This document shows, in pieces, positions 41,063-50,058 of a DNA stretch of 64,000 bases. The first letter of the stretch is position 1; each line of letters begins with the position of its first letter. Below the pieces are notes generated by a model. It did not search any database and was not told the origin of the DNA. It saw only the letters and a program-made list of their open reading frames with translations. The translations under genes were made by a program, and so were the position numbers. Origin of the DNA: Albirhodobacter sp042466415 (GTDB lineage: Bacteria; Pseudomonadota; Alphaproteobacteria; Rhodobacterales; Rhodobacteraceae); the NCBI RefSeq assembly GCF_042466415.1, contig NZ_JAXHCH010000002.1, positions 496,001 to 560,000 of the forward strand. The letters run 5' to 3'.

Positions 41063-42226
41063 ATGCCGTCTGTGCAAGAAAAAGCTCTTCAGGCTCAGGC
41101 CCCCTTGGCGGGCGATATCGTTTTATCGATCGACGCCATGGGTGGCGATCAGGGACCCGCTGCGGTTGTGGCGGGCATTGCCCGTTCTGCTGAACGGGAC
41201 TCTGCTCTGCGCTTTATCGTCCATGGTGACGAAGCCCAAATCCTGCCGCTCATCGAGGCGCGCGGGATTTCTGGCGTTTGCGAAGTGCGTCACGCCGCTG
41301 ATGTCGTGACGATGGAAGATAAGCCCTCGGCCGTGCTGCGCACGGGCAAGGGCACGTCGATGTGGTCGACGATTGAAGCTGTGCGCAGCAAGGAAGCGGC
41401 GGTGGCCGTTTCTTGCGGGAACACGGGCGCTTTGATGGCTGTGTCGATGATCCGCTTGCGGAAATTGCCGGGCGTGAACCGCCCTGCGATCGCGTGTCTC
41501 TGGCCGTCGCACAATCCGCAGGGCTTCAATGTCATGCTCGATGTGGGCGCGGATATCAAAGCCGAGCCGCGTGATCTGTTGCAATACGCGCTCATGGGGA
41601 TGTCCTACGCGCGCAACGGTCTGGGGTTGGAGCGTCCACGCGTGGGATTGCTCAATGTCGGCACCGAAGAACACAAGGGTCGCGCCGAGCTTAAGATCGC
41701 CAATGATCTGATCGCGGCGGCGGCTGACGAGGCGAACTTCGATTACGTCGGCTACGTCGAGGGGGGCGATCTGCCCTCTGCACGCGTGGATGTGATCGTC
41801 ACTGACGGTTTTACCGGCAATATCGCGTTGAAAACAGGCGAAGGCACCGCCAAGTTAGCCTTTGAGTTGCTCAAGCAAAACCTGATGAGTTCGCTGATCT
41901 CCAAGATCGGCGCCCTGATGGCGCGCGGGGCGCTCAAGAAGCTGGCTGCTCGAATCGATCCACGGCGCGTGAATGGCGGCGTGTTCCTCGGCTTGAACGG
42001 CACGGTGGTGAAATCGCATGGTGGCGCGGATGAAACCGGCGTTGCAGCGGCGATCGGCCTTGCCTCCGCCCTTGCGCGGTCAGGGTTCCAAGATCGTCTC
42101 GCGGCGCGGGTTGCCAGTAGCGGCGGCGATGCCGAGGGAGACGTAGCCGATGTGGCTGCGGATCAGGATCAAAATGCAGCTGAGGGCGCGATTGACGCGC
42201 CTAAGGCGGCTGGGGGCCAATTATGA
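41063..42226 (+). CDS. plsX: Phosphate acyltransferase PlsX
   Basis: The 387-residue enzyme makes acyl phosphate from acyl-ACP for phospholipid synthesis. Characteristic motifs are VLSIDAMGGDQGP, VSCGNTGALMA, ERPRVGLLNVGTEEHKG and TDGFTGNIALKTGEGTAK. The C-terminal 40 residues are an Asp/Ala-rich extension. The stop overlaps fabH as ATGA, joining two steps of lipid synthesis. Confidence 0.96.
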   Translation: MPSVQEKALQAQAPLAGDIVLSIDAMGGDQGPAAVVAGIARSAERDSALRFIVHGDEAQILPLIEARGISGVCEVRHAADVVTMEDKPSAVLRTGKGTSMWSTIEAVRSKEAAVAVSCGNTGALMAVSMIRLRKLPGVNRPAIACLWPSHNPQGFNVMLDVGADIKAEPRDLLQYALMGMSYARNGLGLERPRVGLLNVGTEEHKGRAELKIANDLIAAAADEANFDYVGYVEGGDLPSARVDVIVTDGFTGNIALKTGEGTAKLAFELLKQNLMSSLISKIGALMARGALKKLAARIDPRRVNGGVFLGLNGTVVKSHGGADETGVAAAIGLASALARSGFQDRLAARVASSGGDAEGDVADVAADQDQNAAEGAIDAPKAAGGQL

Positions 42227-43197
42227 CCATTCGCGCCGTTGTCCGTGGTGTCGGGCATTACCTGCCTGAACGTGTTGTCGAGAATGCTGAATTCGAGGCG
42301 ACGCTAGAGACAACTGACGAATGGATCCGGGCGCGCACCGGCATTGAGCGGCGCCATGTGGCCGCCGAAGGCCAGACGACGTCCATGCTTGCGGTTGAGG
42401 CTGCGAAAGCGGCACTTGTTGACGCGGGTTTGACGGCGGACGATCTGGACACGATCGTGGTTGCGACCTCGACGCCCGATTTAACCTTCCCCTCCGTGGG
42501 CACGATGGTGCAGGCCGGTCTCGGGATGCATCACGGGTTTGCGTATGACATCCAGGCGGTCTGTGCGGGCTTCGTCTATGCGCTGACCAATGCGAACGGA
42601 TTGATCCTGTCGGGTCAGGCCAAGCGCGTGATGGTCATCGGCGCGGAGACTTTCTCGCGGCTGATGGATTGGGAAGATCGCGGCACTTGCGTGTTGTTTG
42701 GTGACGGCGCGGGCGCGCTCATTTTGGAAGCGCAAGAGGGGGAGGGGACATCCGCAGATCGCGGTATTCTTTCGACCGATTTGAATTCTGATGGACGTCA
42801 CCGGGATCTGCTGTACGTCGATGGTGGGGTGTCGTCCAATGGCGAGACCGGCAAGCTGCGGATGCAGGGCAATGCGGTTTTCCGCCACGCGGTGTCGAAG
42901 CTTGCGGAGACGGCGCATACCGCTTTGGAAAAGGCAGGTTTGGGCGCGGATGATGTCGATTGGATCGTCCCGCATCAGGCGAATCTCCGGATCATCTCTG
43001 CCACAGCCGAGAAAATGGGCCTCACGATGGATAAGGTCGTCGTGACGGTGCAAGATCACGGAAACACCTCGGCGGCGTCGATCCCCTTGGCGCTTTCGGT
43101 TGGAAAAGCACGCGGCCAGATCAAAGAGGGCGACCTTCTGGTGACGGAAGCGATCGGCGGCGGATTGGCTTGGGGGTCTGTCGTTCTGCGCTGGTAA
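42223..43197 (+). CDS. fabH: 3-oxoacyl-ACP synthase III
   Basis: The 324-residue enzyme starts fatty-acid synthesis by condensing acetyl-CoA with malonyl-ACP. The Cys-His-Asn triad is visible at C114 (QAVCAGF), H251 (VPHQANLRI) and N281 (HGNTSAAS). Length is normal. In many relatives ihfA and a MerR gene follow directly; here they lie elsewhere on the opposite strand and a terminator follows instead. Confidence 0.97.
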   Translation: MTIRAVVRGVGHYLPERVVENAEFEATLETTDEWIRARTGIERRHVAAEGQTTSMLAVEAAKAALVDAGLTADDLDTIVVATSTPDLTFPSVGTMVQAGLGMHHGFAYDIQAVCAGFVYALTNANGLILSGQAKRVMVIGAETFSRLMDWEDRGTCVLFGDGAGALILEAQEGEGTSADRGILSTDLNSDGRHRDLLYVDGGVSSNGETGKLRMQGNAVFRHAVSKLAETAHTALEKAGLGADDVDWIVPHQANLRIISATAEKMGLTMDKVVVTVQDHGNTSAASIPLALSVGKARGQIKEGDLLVTEAIGGGLAWGSVVLRW

Positions 43198-43222
43198 GAT
43201 CACGGCGCATGCAAAAACGATT

Positions 43223-43254
43223 GGGGCGGGGCCGGGAGGTCGCCGCCTTTTTTA
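43223..43254 (+). terminator. Probable terminator after fabH
   Basis: GGCGG at 43225-43229 can pair with CCGCC at 43243-43247, with a GC-rich interior, immediately before a run of six T residues. It ends the yceD-rpmF-plsX-fabH group. Nothing gene-like is called in the rest of 43198-43401. Confidence 0.55.
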
Positions 43255-43401
43255 TTTGCGCAGGCCGTTGCGGATGTGGCTGGCAAGTTTAGGGGCGGTT
43301 TTCCGCTTGGCATGCCGCTTGCGCGGGTTGCGATGCGCAAACCTCGCCCATGATGCGCATACCCCCTTGACGGGACGCCCGCGCCCGCTTAGCTCGCGGT
43401 C

Positions 43402-45249
43402 ATGGCACGCGCACCCCTCCTCCAGCTCTCCGATATTTCCCTCACATATGGCGGAAATCCTGTTTTTGATAAGCTCGGCTTGTCCGTTCAGCAAGGCGAC
43501 CGTGTCGCTTTGGTGGGCCGCAACGGCTCGGGTAAGTCCACGCTCATGAAGGTTATGGCCGGATTGGTGGAGGCCGACAGCGGCACTTGCGTTGTCCCCC
43601 CGGGGATCCAAGTGGGCTATATGGAGCAGGAGCCGGATCTTTCCGCTTTTGAGACCTTGGGCGATTTTGCCGCGTCTGGTTTGGATATCGGCGAGGAATA
43701 CAAAGTCGCGATGGTGGCGGAAGGGTTGAAATTCAACCCCGAGACGCGCGTCGCATCGGCCTCAGGGGGCGAGCGTCGTCGTGCGGCGTTGGCGAAACTT
43801 CTGGCCGAAGCACCGGAATTGATGTTGCTCGACGAGCCGACCAACCATTTGGACATCGAGGCGATTGCCTGGCTTGAAGCGGAGTTGAAATCGACGCGCA
43901 CCGCGTTTGTTATCATTTCGCACGACCGCGCTTTCTTGCGCGCTCTGACCAAGGCGACGCTTTGGATCGACCGCGGTTCGGTGCGGCGCCAAGAAAAGGG
44001 CTTTGAAGGCTTCGAGGAATGGCGCGAAACGGTATGGGCCGAAGAGGACGATGCGCGCCACAAGCTGGACCGCAAGATCAAGCATGAGGCGAAATGGGCG
44101 GTTGAAGGGATCTCGGCGCGGCGCAAACGCAACCAAGGGCGCGTTCGTGCATTGGCCGATCTGCGGGCGGAGCGCTCGTCGCAAATCCGCCGCCAAGGCA
44201 CCGCCGCGATGGAACTTGAGTCGGGGTCGACCTCGGGCAAGCGCGTGGTTGAGGTCAAAGGGATTTCCAAGGTCTTTGGCGAAAAGTCGATCGTACGGAA
44301 TTTCGATCTGCGCGTCTTGCGCGGCGATCGCGTGGCGTTTGTTGGCCCGAACGGGGTCGGCAAAACGACGCTTTTGAAAATGCTGACAGGGGAACTTGCG
44401 CCGGATGAGGGCACGGTTCAACTGGGCACAAATCTGGATGTTGCGGTGTTCGATCAGGCACGGGCGACGCTCGATTTCTCGATGACGCTTTGGGACGGGA
44501 TGGTGAACGATCCCGATATGAAGGTTTCGGGCAGCAATGATCAGGTGATGGTGCGCGGTAATCCCAAGCATGTCGTCGCGTATCTCAAGGATTTCTTGTT
44601 CGACGAACAGCAAGCCCGCGCGCCGATTGGGTCGCTGTCGGGGGGCGAGCGGGCGCGGTTGCTTTTGGCCCGGATCATGGCCAAACCGTCGAACCTCCTC
44701 ATTCTCGACGAACCCACCAACGATCTCGACGTCGAGACGCTTGATCTGCTGCAAGATATTTTGGGCGAATATGACGGCACCGTTTTGCTCGTCAGCCACG
44801 ACCGCGATTTTATCGACCGCGTCGCGACGACAACGATCGCGATGGAGGGGGATGGTCGCGCTACGGTTTATGCCGGCGGCTGGACCGATTATCAAACCCA
44901 GCGCGGGCTGGTTCTGGCCGAAATCGCAGCGCAGGAGGCGAAAGCCGCCCAAGCCGCGTCAAGCGCGCCCAAACCTGCCGGAAAATCGGAGAAATCCGAC
45001 GCGCCCAGCAAGCCCGCTGGCAAGGCTTTGTCCTTCACGGAAAAGCACCGTCTTAAGGCGCTGCCCGATGTCATTGCGAAGCTAGAGGCGGAGATCGCCA
45101 AGCTGACCGATTTCCTCTCTGCGCCTGATCTGTTTACCAAAGAGCCTGCCAAATTCAAAAGGGGCACCGAGGCGATGGCCGAACGGCAGGAAGCTTTGGC
45201 CAAGGCCGAGGCGGAATGGATGGAGCTTGAGGAGCGGGCCGCGCAATAG
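43402..45249 (+). CDS. ABC-F family ATPase (Uup-like)
   Basis: The 615-residue cytoplasmic protein has two ABC domains and no membrane segment. Walker A is GRNGSGKST near residue 39 and GPNGVGKTT near residue 316; the signatures are ASGGERRRAALA and SLSGGERARLLLA, with Walker B LLLDEPTNHLD and LILDEPTNDLD. The C-terminus is Lys/Ala-rich then coiled-coil (about 545-610), as in Uup, which acts on ribosomes or branched DNA. Function within ABC-F is not resolved. It has its own upstream region after the fabH terminator. Confidence 0.93.
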   Translation: MARAPLLQLSDISLTYGGNPVFDKLGLSVQQGDRVALVGRNGSGKSTLMKVMAGLVEADSGTCVVPPGIQVGYMEQEPDLSAFETLGDFAASGLDIGEEYKVAMVAEGLKFNPETRVASASGGERRRAALAKLLAEAPELMLLDEPTNHLDIEAIAWLEAELKSTRTAFVIISHDRAFLRALTKATLWIDRGSVRRQEKGFEGFEEWRETVWAEEDDARHKLDRKIKHEAKWAVEGISARRKRNQGRVRALADLRAERSSQIRRQGTAAMELESGSTSGKRVVEVKGISKVFGEKSIVRNFDLRVLRGDRVAFVGPNGVGKTTLLKMLTGELAPDEGTVQLGTNLDVAVFDQARATLDFSMTLWDGMVNDPDMKVSGSNDQVMVRGNPKHVVAYLKDFLFDEQQARAPIGSLSGGERARLLLARIMAKPSNLLILDEPTNDLDVETLDLLQDILGEYDGTVLLVSHDRDFIDRVATTTIAMEGDGRATVYAGGWTDYQTQRGLVLAEIAAQEAKAAQAASSAPKPAGKSEKSDAPSKPAGKALSFTEKHRLKALPDVIAKLEAEIAKLTDFLSAPDLFTKEPAKFKRGTEAMAERQEALAKAEAEWMELEERAAQ

Positions 45250-45426
45250 GGCGCTCGCGCGACCTTTTGCGCGCATGCGAACGCGGGCGACGCGGATCAG
45301 AGGGTGCATCTTCGAGGTGCGCCTTCGCTCCCCGGGGCCATAAGCAGGTTCTAGGGTTGCGATATCGTCGCCATGCCCCTAGCTTGTGAGCGTTGCGTGG
45401 TTGAATTGTGAGAATGGAGCACTGGA

Positions 45427-46533
45427 TTGAAGGCTGAAAACCATCCAGAGAATAGCCGCCGCGTTGAGGCGCTTCGTTCTTACGGTATTCTCGACACGGA
45501 TCGCGAGCGGGACTTCGACGACGTTGTCGCGCTTGCATCGAAGATTTGCGAGACGCCTGTGTCGCTCATCAGCCTTGTCGACGAGGATCGGCAATGGATG
45601 AAGGCGACGGTCGGCGTCGAATGGACAGAAACCACGATGGACCGTGCGATCTGCGCCCATGCGATCCTGTCTGACGGCTATATCGAGGTGAATGACACCA
45701 CAAAAGATCCGCGCACGGCCGATAATCCGCTGGTCACAGGGCCCGAGAACGCACGCTTTTACGCGGGTTCGACATTGTTGACCCCAGATGGCCTGCCGCT
45801 CGGGACCCTGTGCGTATTGGATACCAAGCCGCGTAAGCTGACGGACTTGCAGCGTGAGGCGTTGCAAGTGCTTTCGCGCCAAGTCATGGCGCAGTTGGAG
45901 ATGCGGCGGGCGCTCGCCGCGGCAGAAACCTTGCGCCATGAGGTGGATCACCGCGTTAAGAATTCGTTGCAATCCCTCTCTGCTTTGGCGGGGATCAAAG
46001 CACGGGTCGCACGTTCGGAGGAGGCGCGTCACGCTCTCGGCCAGATCCAAAAGCGGATCCACACGGTCGCGATGTTGCATGAGCAGCTCTATAAAACCGA
46101 TGCGGGCGCGATGGTGGATCTTGGGAAGTATATCGAGAATATCACCAATTATCTTGGGGCGCAGGCGCCGACGAATGTCTCGCTGCAGTGTAAAGCGGAA
46201 AAAGTCTCCGTGCCCTCCGATCAGGCCGCCGCGGTGGGTACATTCATCAATGAATTCGTCGCAAATTCCCTCAAACATGCTTTCCCCGAGGGGCGGGCAG
46301 GGAAGATCGCGCTCAGTCTGGTGCTGGATGACGAGGGACATGCCGTCGTCACGGCGGAGGATAATGGCATTGGCCTTCCCGAGGATGGCGAGCCACGATC
46401 GGATGCGGCGGCGATGGGGCTGGGGATGCAAATCATGCAGGCCACCGCGTCACAGCTCGGTGGCGCGCTGGACGTTATCAGATTGTCGCAAGGCCTGATG
46501 ACGCGGATCGGCTTTCGTCCCTCGATCCGATAA
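45427..46533 (+). CDS. Soluble GAF-domain sensor histidine kinase, HisKA_2 type
   Basis: The 368-residue protein has no membrane segment. Residues 15-165 form a GAF domain (DDVVALASKICETPVSLISLVDEDRQWMKA...GTLCVLDTKPR). A HisKA_2 dimerisation domain follows with the phospho-acceptor His in HEVDHRVKNSLQSL, then an HATPase with N-box NEFVANSLKHAF and DNGIGLP. Such kinases often act on response regulators of the general stress response. No response regulator gene is adjacent. The best start is a TTG at 45427 (GGAG nine bases upstream), as no in-frame ATG precedes the GAF domain. Confidence 0.88.
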   Translation: MKAENHPENSRRVEALRSYGILDTDRERDFDDVVALASKICETPVSLISLVDEDRQWMKATVGVEWTETTMDRAICAHAILSDGYIEVNDTTKDPRTADNPLVTGPENARFYAGSTLLTPDGLPLGTLCVLDTKPRKLTDLQREALQVLSRQVMAQLEMRRALAAAETLRHEVDHRVKNSLQSLSALAGIKARVARSEEARHALGQIQKRIHTVAMLHEQLYKTDAGAMVDLGKYIENITNYLGAQAPTNVSLQCKAEKVSVPSDQAAAVGTFINEFVANSLKHAFPEGRAGKIALSLVLDDEGHAVVTAEDNGIGLPEDGEPRSDAAAMGLGMQIMQATASQLGGALDVIRLSQGLMTRIGFRPSIR

Positions 46534-46628
46534 ATCGGCGACGTGATCGACGCGCGATGTCATCACGCAGGACTGGGCAAACCCCTTTTTTATAAGCCTT
46601 CCGCGCGCACCTTGGCCGTATTCCCGCT

Positions 46629-46657
46629 TGACTCTGCGGCCTTCCTCTTTCATAAGC
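46629..46657 (+). promoter_or_regulatory. Predicted promoter of rplU-rpmA
   Basis: TTGACT (46629-46634) and CATAAG (46652-46657) are separated by 17 bases, giving five of six and four of six consensus matches. The inferred leader is about 160 bases. The rest of 46534-46824 shows no gene. Confidence 0.45.
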
Positions 46658-46824
46658 CCCCAATCCGGCGGTGGCTTAAGCTTTCCGCCGGGTTTAATTT
46701 TGACCTCGTCCCTGAAGGGACGCGCAGCTCGACGGCGGGGAAACCCACGAACAATCAAGGGCTTATCCAGATCTGGGCAAGCTTGCGGTGGCCATAGGGC
46801 GCGGTTGACACGAAGGATAGACCC

Positions 46825-47316
46825 ATGTTCGCGGTCCTCAAGACAGGCGGCAAGCAATATAAAGTTCAAGCGGGCGATGTGCTCCGCGTGGAACTGCTTG
46901 ACGCAGAAGCTGGCGATAAAGTCCAGTTCAACGAAATTCTGATGCTCGGCGGTGAAACCCTCACCGTTGGCGCGCCGCTCGTTGCGGGTGCTGCTGTTCA
47001 GGCTGATGTTATCGACAACATCAAAGCGGACAAAGTCATCACCTTCCACAAGCGCCGTCGTAAGCACTCGTCGCAGCGTACCCGTGGCCACCGCCAGAAG
47101 CTCACCCTTCTGCGCGTGACCGAAGTTCTCGCCTCGGGCGCAGACGCATCGGGCGTTAAAGAAGCTATCGGCACCGCAGTCGCACGTCGCGTTGCACATG
47201 GTGCGCCGGTTGCTGCTGAAGCCGCGCCGAAAAAAGCCGCTAAAGCTGATGCTAAGGCTGATGCTCCGGCGAAAAAGAAACCTGCTGCTAAAAAAGCAGC
47301 GGCAGCGAAGGAGTAA
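46825..47316 (+). CDS. rplU: 50S ribosomal protein L21 with Lys/Ala-rich tail
   Basis: Residues 1-103 are a normal L21 (MFAVLKTGGKQYKVQAGDVL, HKRRRKHSSQRTRGHRQKLTLLRV). The protein then continues to residue 163 with an Ala/Lys tail (AAPKKAAKADAKADAPAKKK). Relatives often carry a tail that ends in a helix-hairpin-helix domain; here that domain is absent. It is followed six bases later by rpmA, the standard pair. Confidence 0.96.
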   Translation: MFAVLKTGGKQYKVQAGDVLRVELLDAEAGDKVQFNEILMLGGETLTVGAPLVAGAAVQADVIDNIKADKVITFHKRRRKHSSQRTRGHRQKLTLLRVTEVLASGADASGVKEAIGTAVARRVAHGAPVAAEAAPKKAAKADAKADAPAKKKPAAKKAAAAKE

Positions 47317-47322
47317 TCCCTC

Positions 47323-47592
47323 ATGGCACACAAAAAAGCTGGTGGTTCATCCCGTAACGGCCGCGACTCAGCTGGTCGCCGCCTCGGCGTGAAACTGTTT
47401 GGTGGCCAAGCGGCTATCCCGGGCAACATCATCGTGCGTCAGCGCGGCACCACTTGGTGGCCGGGTGAAGGCGTCGGCATGGGCCGTGATCACACGATCT
47501 TTGCGATGACTGAAGGCCGCGTAACCTTCAAAAAAGGCCTCAAGGGCCGCACGTTCATTTCGGTTCTCCCAGTTGCGGAGGCGGCCGAATAA
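47323..47592 (+). CDS. rpmA: 50S ribosomal protein L27
   Basis: The 89-residue protein begins MAHKKAGGSSRNGRDSAGRRLGVK, the highly conserved L27 N-terminus that reaches the peptidyl-transferase centre, with no cleaved leader as found in Firmicutes. GAAGGAG precedes rplU's stop and the ATG. A terminator lies 27 bases downstream. Confidence 0.98.
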   Translation: MAHKKAGGSSRNGRDSAGRRLGVKLFGGQAAIPGNIIVRQRGTTWWPGEGVGMGRDHTIFAMTEGRVTFKKGLKGRTFISVLPVAEAAE

Positions 47593-47619
47593 GCCGACCG
47601 AGATCGACAAGATCTTTGA

Positions 47620-47648
47620 GGGGATCGGCGCAAGCCGGTCCCCTTTCT
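47620..47648 (+). terminator. Terminator after rpmA
   Basis: GGGGATCGGC (47620-47629) pairs with GCCGGTCCCC (47634-47643) around a GCAA tetraloop, with one wobble, followed by TTTCT. The U-run is short. Confidence 0.65.
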
Positions 47649-47842
47649 CGTTCCGAATGATGTCTCGGGCGAGGGGGGGATCTCCGGCGGATCGGGGGCA
47701 TCGGTTTGGAAGTATCCCGCCGAAATGGCACGTTTTTTAATGGTTTTTAGGGGCGGCATTGAATTTTGTCATTCGCCTGCCCAATTTCAACGCTAACGCT
47801 TGGTCCGGTATCAAGCACCATGCATCTCGGGAGGAGACCAGC

Positions 47843-48382
47843 ATGTATCAAGAGGTCATGACGGCACAGCCGGTGATCGAGGCGGAGCGCTTTATTTTGC
47901 GCCCGCTGCGCAAATCCGACGCGGGTTTGATGGCGCTTTATACGGGCGACAAACGCGTGGCTGCGGGCACGCGCGCGATCCCGCATCCCCTTCCGCCCGG
48001 CGCGACCGAAGCCTTCATCGCCCGTGCGATGGCCGACGGGCGCAGCGAAGATGTCTGGGCAATCGACGGTTCGGCGCAGGGGCTCGACGAGCTATTGGGC
48101 GTCGTCTCGCTGACCCGCATGGAAGAGAACCAGTCGGAGCTCGGGTATTGGATTGGGTCTGGCTTCTGGAATGCGGGCTTTGCCTCCGAAGCCGTCGCAG
48201 CGCTGGTTGCCGCCAATCCACATTCGGCGCGCACCTTGTTCGCGGAGGTTTTCCAAGACAACCCAGGTTCGGCGCGGGTTTTGACCAACTCGGGCTTTGA
48301 ATATCTGGGCGACGCCGAAAGCTATTCCGTCGCGCGTGAAACCCGTGTCCCGACGTGGACATATCTCAAGAAGATGGCCTGA
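47843..48382 (+). CDS. GNAT acetyltransferase, RimJ/RimL type (first of two)
   Basis: The 179-residue protein has the N-terminal ERFILRPLRKSDA pattern of the RimJ/RimL GNAT group and the acetyl-CoA-binding section LGYWIGSGFWNAGFASEAVAAL, then NPGSARVLTNSGFEYLGDAESYSV. The substrate is unknown. ATG 47843 follows GGGAGGAG; the frame extends upstream without support. The next GNAT gene starts two bases after its stop, and both precede obgE. Confidence 0.85.
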   Translation: MYQEVMTAQPVIEAERFILRPLRKSDAGLMALYTGDKRVAAGTRAIPHPLPPGATEAFIARAMADGRSEDVWAIDGSAQGLDELLGVVSLTRMEENQSELGYWIGSGFWNAGFASEAVAALVAANPHSARTLFAEVFQDNPGSARVLTNSGFEYLGDAESYSVARETRVPTWTYLKKMA

Positions 48383-48384
48383 GA

Positions 48385-48984
48385 ATGGGCGGCCGCGCCG
48401 AGATTTTGACGGCGCGGCTCCATCTGCGCCCTTTGGCCGCGCGCGATGAGCCTACTGCCTGCGCCGCGCTGAGCGACCCCGCCGTTGCGCAATGGCTCAG
48501 CGGCTTGCCGCATCCGCATCATCCGCAAGATTTCCGCGATTTTCGGGCACGGGCAAAGGCTGGCCGCGTCTGGGCGATTACACTGGCGCCCGGCGCTCCT
48601 ATCGGTCCGGTCGGTGATCCTTTTCTTGGGGTGATCGCGCTTGATCCTGACTTGGGATATTGGCTTGCGCCGCAGGCCCAAGGCTTTGGCTTTGCGCGCG
48701 AGGCAGCGCTCGGCGTATTATCCATGCATTTCGCACGCGGCAGTGCCGATCCCGTGTCCAGCGGCTATTTCGTCGGCAACATGCGATCCCGTCAGGTGCT
48801 CACCTCATTGGGGTTTGTTGCGCTCGGCGGGGAGCGGGCGGTGTTTTGTCGTCCGCGCGGCAAAATATTGCCCCATGTCGATATGGTTTTGACGAAAGCA
48901 GCGTTCGACGCGCAGACCGAACGGACACGCGACGCCGATCCGGCGCCCCAGATTGCCGCGCGCCCGACGAACCCCCTTGAATAA
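48385..48984 (+). CDS. GNAT acetyltransferase, RimJ/RimL type (second of two)
   Basis: The 199-residue protein resembles the previous gene product: TARLHLRPLAARDE at the start, LGYWLAPQAQGFGFAREAALGVL at the acetyl-CoA site and GNMRSRQVLTSLGFVALGGERAVFCR near the end. A short polar tail follows. The pair probably arose by duplication. Start ATG 48385 lies two bases after the first GNAT stop. Substrate unknown. Confidence 0.83.
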   Translation: MGGRAEILTARLHLRPLAARDEPTACAALSDPAVAQWLSGLPHPHHPQDFRDFRARAKAGRVWAITLAPGAPIGPVGDPFLGVIALDPDLGYWLAPQAQGFGFAREAALGVLSMHFARGSADPVSSGYFVGNMRSRQVLTSLGFVALGGERAVFCRPRGKILPHVDMVLTKAAFDAQTERTRDADPAPQIAARPTNPLE

Positions 48985-49032
48985 AACGCCCGCACGCCTT
49001 ATCCACGGCGCTTGCAACCAAGGACCGGCCTC

Positions 49033-50058
49033 ATGAAATTCCTCGATCTCGCAAAAGTCTACATCCGCTCCGGCCACGGGGGCGGCGGTTGCGTGTCGTT
49101 CCGGCGCGAGAAATTCATCGAATTTGGCGGTCCTGATGGTGGTGATGGCGGCAATGGCGGCTCGGTTTATGCCGAAGCGGTTGACGGCCTGAACACATTG
49201 ATCGATTTCCGCTACCAGCAGCACTTCTTTGCGCAAAACGGTCAGCATGGGATGGGGAGCCAATGCACCGGCAAGACCGGTCAGGATATGATCTTGAAAG
49301 TTCCTGTCGGGACGGAGATCATCGACGAGGATGAAGAAACCGTCATCGCCGATCTGACCACCGTCGGCCAGCGCGTGCTCTTGGGGAAGGGCGGCAATGG
49401 CGGTTGGGGCAACCTGCGCTTTAAATCGTCCACGAACCGCTCGCCGTCCAAGGCCAATCCGGGGCAGGACGGTGTCGAGCGGACGCTCTGGTTACGCCTC
49501 AAACTGATCGCGGATTCGGGGCTTGTCGGCCTGCCGAATGCGGGCAAATCGACTTTCCTGGCGGCCGTGTCCAACGCGCGCCCCAAGATCGCGGATTATC
49601 CCTTCACGACCTTGGTGCCAAACCTCGGGGTGGTCGGCGTTGACGGCAAAGAATTCGTGATGGCGGATATTCCCGGTCTGATCGAGGGCGCATCCGAAGG
49701 GCGCGGCTTGGGCGACCAGTTCTTGGGCCATGTGGAGCGCTGCTCGGTGCTTTTGCATCTCGTGGATGGCACCTCCGAAACGCCGGTTGAGGATTGGCAG
49801 ACGATCGTCACCGAGTTGGAAGCCTATTCCGACAAGCTTTTTGCCAAGCCGCGTATCACGGTGATGAACAAAATCGACGCGATCGACCCTGAAGAACTGG
49901 CCGAGCGCCACGCGGCTTTGGAGGCAGCGGTAGGGGAGAAGGTCCTCAAGATGTCGGGCGTCTCGAAAGAGGGCGTTCAGGATGTGCTGCGCTTGATCTG
50001 GAACGGGATCGACGCGGATCGCACGGTCGTCGAAGAGGAAGCCCCGTGGCATCCCTAA
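49033..50058 (+). CDS. obgE: GTPase ObgE/CgtA
   Basis: The 341-residue GTPase associates with the 50S ribosome and links ribosome assembly to growth. The glycine-rich Obg fold fills residues 1-158 (GGPDGGDGGNGGSVY, LLGKGGNGGWGN). The GTPase domain follows with G1 GLPNAGKST, G3 DIPGLIEGA and G4 MNKIDAI. No long C-terminal extension is present. It overlaps proB by 13 bases. Confidence 0.97.
   Translation: MKFLDLAKVYIRSGHGGGGCVSFRREKFIEFGGPDGGDGGNGGSVYAEAVDGLNTLIDFRYQQHFFAQNGQHGMGSQCTGKTGQDMILKVPVGTEIIDEDEETVIADLTTVGQRVLLGKGGNGGWGNLRFKSSTNRSPSKANPGQDGVERTLWLRLKLIADSGLVGLPNAGKSTFLAAVSNARPKIADYPFTTLVPNLGVVGVDGKEFVMADIPGLIEGASEGRGLGDQFLGHVERCSVLLHLVDGTSETPVEDWQTIVTELEAYSDKLFAKPRITVMNKIDAIDPEELAERHAALEAAVGEKVLKMSGVSKEGVQDVLRLIWNGIDADRTVVEEEAPWHP

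Noticed and set aside
43252..43611. 119-codon minus-strand frame ending in a basic tail before a possible terminator
   Set aside because: It overlaps the start of the ABC-F gene, has no good ribosome-binding site and the basic tail alone is not enough to call a gene.
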